The notes under the pieces are model-generated. The model worked only from the letters and a program-made list of their open reading frames with translations, searched no databases and had not been told where the DNA came from. Of a stretch of DNA of 64,000 nucleotides, positions 62,666 to 64,000 are shown piece after piece. The DNA comes from Streptomyces sp. R44 (lineage in GTDB: Bacteria > Actinomycetota > Actinomycetes > Streptomycetales > Streptomycetaceae): positions 4,526,001 through 4,590,000 of the forward strand of contig NZ_CP163444.1 of assembly GCF_041053105.1 (NCBI RefSeq), given 5' to 3'. Position 1 is the first letter of the stretch; every line of letters starts with the position of its first letter. The translations under genes were made by a program, and so were the position numbers.

Positions 62666-63877
62666 GTGGGGCACCCCCTAGGAACGGCGGGCGGAGGGCG
62701 GCGGAGCGGCGACGGCCGCCCCGCGTACGGAGGCGCCCGGCGGTTCATCCGGGCGCTGCCCCCGCTGGTCATCGTGGGCGGTGTCGTCTTCGACGTGGCG
62801 ACACCGCCCGCGTACACGGCGGCGCCGCTCTTCTCCGCCGCCCCGCTGATCGCCGCGCCCTTCTTCTCCATGCTGACCACGCTGCTCACGGGGATCGCCG
62901 CCGTCCTCGCCTCCGTCGGGCTGCACCTCTACAACGGCACCGCCGACGAGATCCCCGCCCTCACCGAGACCCTGACCGTCGTCACCGTCTCCGCGCTCGC
63001 GCTCCTCATCAACCGGGTCGTGCGCCGCAGCGGCGAGCGGCTCGCCTCGGCGCGGGTCATCGCGGAGACCGCGCAGAAGGCGGTGCTGCCGATGCCCGCC
63101 GAGCGGATCGGCGGGCTGCAGTGCGCGGCGCGGTACGAGGCGGCGCAGGCGGACGCGTTCATCGGCGGCGACCTGTTCGCCGTCCAGGACACCCCGCACG
63201 GGGTGCGGCTCGTGGTCGGGGACGTCCGGGGCAAGGGGCTGGACGCCGTCGAGGCCGTCGCCGTCGTCATCGGCGCCTTCCGGGAGGCGGCCGAGCAGGA
63301 GCGGAACCTGGAGGGCGTGGCGCAGCGCCTCGAACGGGCCCTCGCCCGGGAGGGCACCCGCCGGGACGACCTCGACTCCTTCGAGGGGTTCACCACGGCC
63401 GTCCTGGCCGAGATCCCGCGCGGCGACGGGGGCGGGACCTTCGACGGCTTCGTACGGGTCGTCAACCGCGGGCACCCGCCGCCGCTGATGCTGTACGGGG
63501 ACGGGCGCGTGGACCCGCTGGAACCGGGCGAGGCGGCGCTGCCGCTCGGGATGGGGGAGCTGGCCGCGTGGCCGGACCGGGCCGAGGCGCGGCCGTTCCC
63601 GGCGGGCGCGACGCTGCTCTTCTACACGGACGGCCTCTCGGAGGCGCGGAACGCGCGGGGCGTCTTCTACGATCCGGCGGCCCGGCTCGCCGGACGGATC
63701 TTCCCCGGGCCCGAGGAGCTGCTCGACGCGCTCGTGGACGACGTACGGCTCCACACGGGCGGCGGGTCGACCGACGACATGGCGCTGCTCGCGGTGAGCC
63801 GGCCGGCGACGGGGCAGCCGGAGCGGCGCCGGACGATGCCGGTGGTGCCGCCGGGCGGGGGCGGTCACCAGGCGTAG
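62666..63877 (+). CDS. Membrane SpoIIE-type PP2C phosphatase
   Basis: A 403-aa protein. Three to four N-terminal hydrophobic segments (about 28-115) form an integral membrane part. A cytoplasmic SpoIIE/PP2C-type serine phosphatase domain (about 140-390) has IGGDLFAV, VVGDVRGKG, FYTDGLSEARN and STDDMALLAV, whose Asp residues bind the two metal ions. Such phosphatases regulate anti-sigma-factor antagonists. GTG 62666 has GGAGAG upstream; the sensing part is short, with no PAS or GAF domain. Confidence 0.9.
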   Translation: MGHPLGTAGGGRRSGDGRPAYGGARRFIRALPPLVIVGGVVFDVATPPAYTAAPLFSAAPLIAAPFFSMLTTLLTGIAAVLASVGLHLYNGTADEIPALTETLTVVTVSALALLINRVVRRSGERLASARVIAETAQKAVLPMPAERIGGLQCAARYEAAQADAFIGGDLFAVQDTPHGVRLVVGDVRGKGLDAVEAVAVVIGAFREAAEQERNLEGVAQRLERALAREGTRRDDLDSFEGFTTAVLAEIPRGDGGGTFDGFVRVVNRGHPPPLMLYGDGRVDPLEPGEAALPLGMGELAAWPDRAEARPFPAGATLLFYTDGLSEARNARGVFYDPAARLAGRIFPGPEELLDALVDDVRLHTGGGSTDDMALLAVSRPATGQPERRRTMPVVPPGGGGHQA

Positions 63878-63902
63878 TCGAAGGGTGCCACTGCGATAAC
63901 AA

Positions 63903-63917
63903 TTGACATAACGTCAG
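63903..63917. promoter_or_regulatory. Dyad similar to the TipA-like operator
   Basis: TTGACATAACGTCAG matches the 15-bp spacer dyad at 58968-58982 in 12 of 15 positions and keeps the TGAC-N5-GTCA core. No 19-bp-spaced -10 follows, so activity is uncertain. Confidence 0.35.
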
Positions 63918-63933
63918 ATCGCGGGGGTTTGGC

Positions 63934-63955
63934 GACCCCGTCCTGAACGGGGGTC
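63934..63955. terminator. Stem-loop after the SpoIIE-type phosphatase gene
   Basis: GACCCCG (63934-63940) pairs with CGGGGGTC (63948-63955), with one bulged base, across a seven-base loop. Confidence 0.5.
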
Positions 63956-64000
63956 AAGTCGGACCATTACCTCCCAATTCAATGAATGATCAAGAAGGAC

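Overview
The window is about 70% G+C, with dense genes, many GTG starts, and gene order that is recognisably Streptomyces: ffs-dnaX-purD, purC, a second lsr2-like gene, purSQL, purF-purM, vdh (valine dehydrogenase), bldC, hrpA and a DEAD-box helicase lie in the same order as in the central chromosome of S. coelicolor (order recalled from established knowledge; no search was run).

Layout. 1-10.9 kb: mixed accessory and housekeeping genes: a TerD protein carrying a nuclease-like C-terminal region, a YCII protein, a MarC-like membrane protein, a winged-helix protein, two alpha/beta hydrolases, an XRE/MmyB regulator, an aldo/keto reductase behind a MerR-type promoter, and an ArsR regulator divergent from an MFS exporter. 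10.9-16.4 kb: a patch that looks acquired. It holds a secreted protein with a MacB/FtsX-type ABC transporter (one TTA codon), a frameshifted IS110-family element preceded by a strongly structured noncoding segment, and a 5'-truncated DUF1269 gene, all ending beside tRNA-Ser. 16.5-38.4 kb: conserved core with SRP RNA, dnaX, purine biosynthesis genes (purD, purC, purS/Q/L, purF, purM), tRNA-Gly genes, an lsr2-like nucleoid gene, DUF3073, vdh and bldC. 38.6-52.6 kb: DUF6274, tRNA-Asp, hrpA, a DsbA/CcdA thiol-redox operon, a ricin-type lectin, a Glu-Asp-Phe tRNA cluster, a small zinc metallopeptidase, a repeat-rich DEAD-box helicase, and a large secreted FG-GAP protein. 52.7-64 kb: tRNA-Lys, DHFR-like reductase, lipid kinase plus PAP2 phosphatase, DUF1254/DUF1214 protein, SigJ-type ECF sigma factor, rhodanese, initiator tRNA, a TipA-like MerR regulator, a PLP enzyme/MFS pair, and a SpoIIE-type phosphatase.

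How genes work together. The pur genes supply PRPP amidotransferase (purF), GAR synthetase (purD), FGAM synthetase complex (purSQL), AIR synthetase (purM) and SAICAR synthetase (purC). They are spread over several transcription units, and several genes here have a -10 hexamer so close to the start codon that the mRNA is probably leaderless. BldC and the lsr2-like protein are global developmental or nucleoid regulators. The DsbA-like/CcdA-like pair forms an extracytoplasmic thiol relay. The diacylglycerol-kinase-like protein and PAP2 phosphatase are a plausible lipid phosphate pair.

Most unusual signals: a tRNA-Gly(UCC) with an abnormal D-loop and T-arm; a TipA-like gene with a 19-bp-spaced MerR promoter and an internal ribosome-binding site that would give a stand-alone ligand domain; a nested hairpin upstream of the IS110 recombinase that could be a bridge-RNA remnant; the TerD-nuclease fusion; and an M48-like membrane protein that has lost its HExxH motif.
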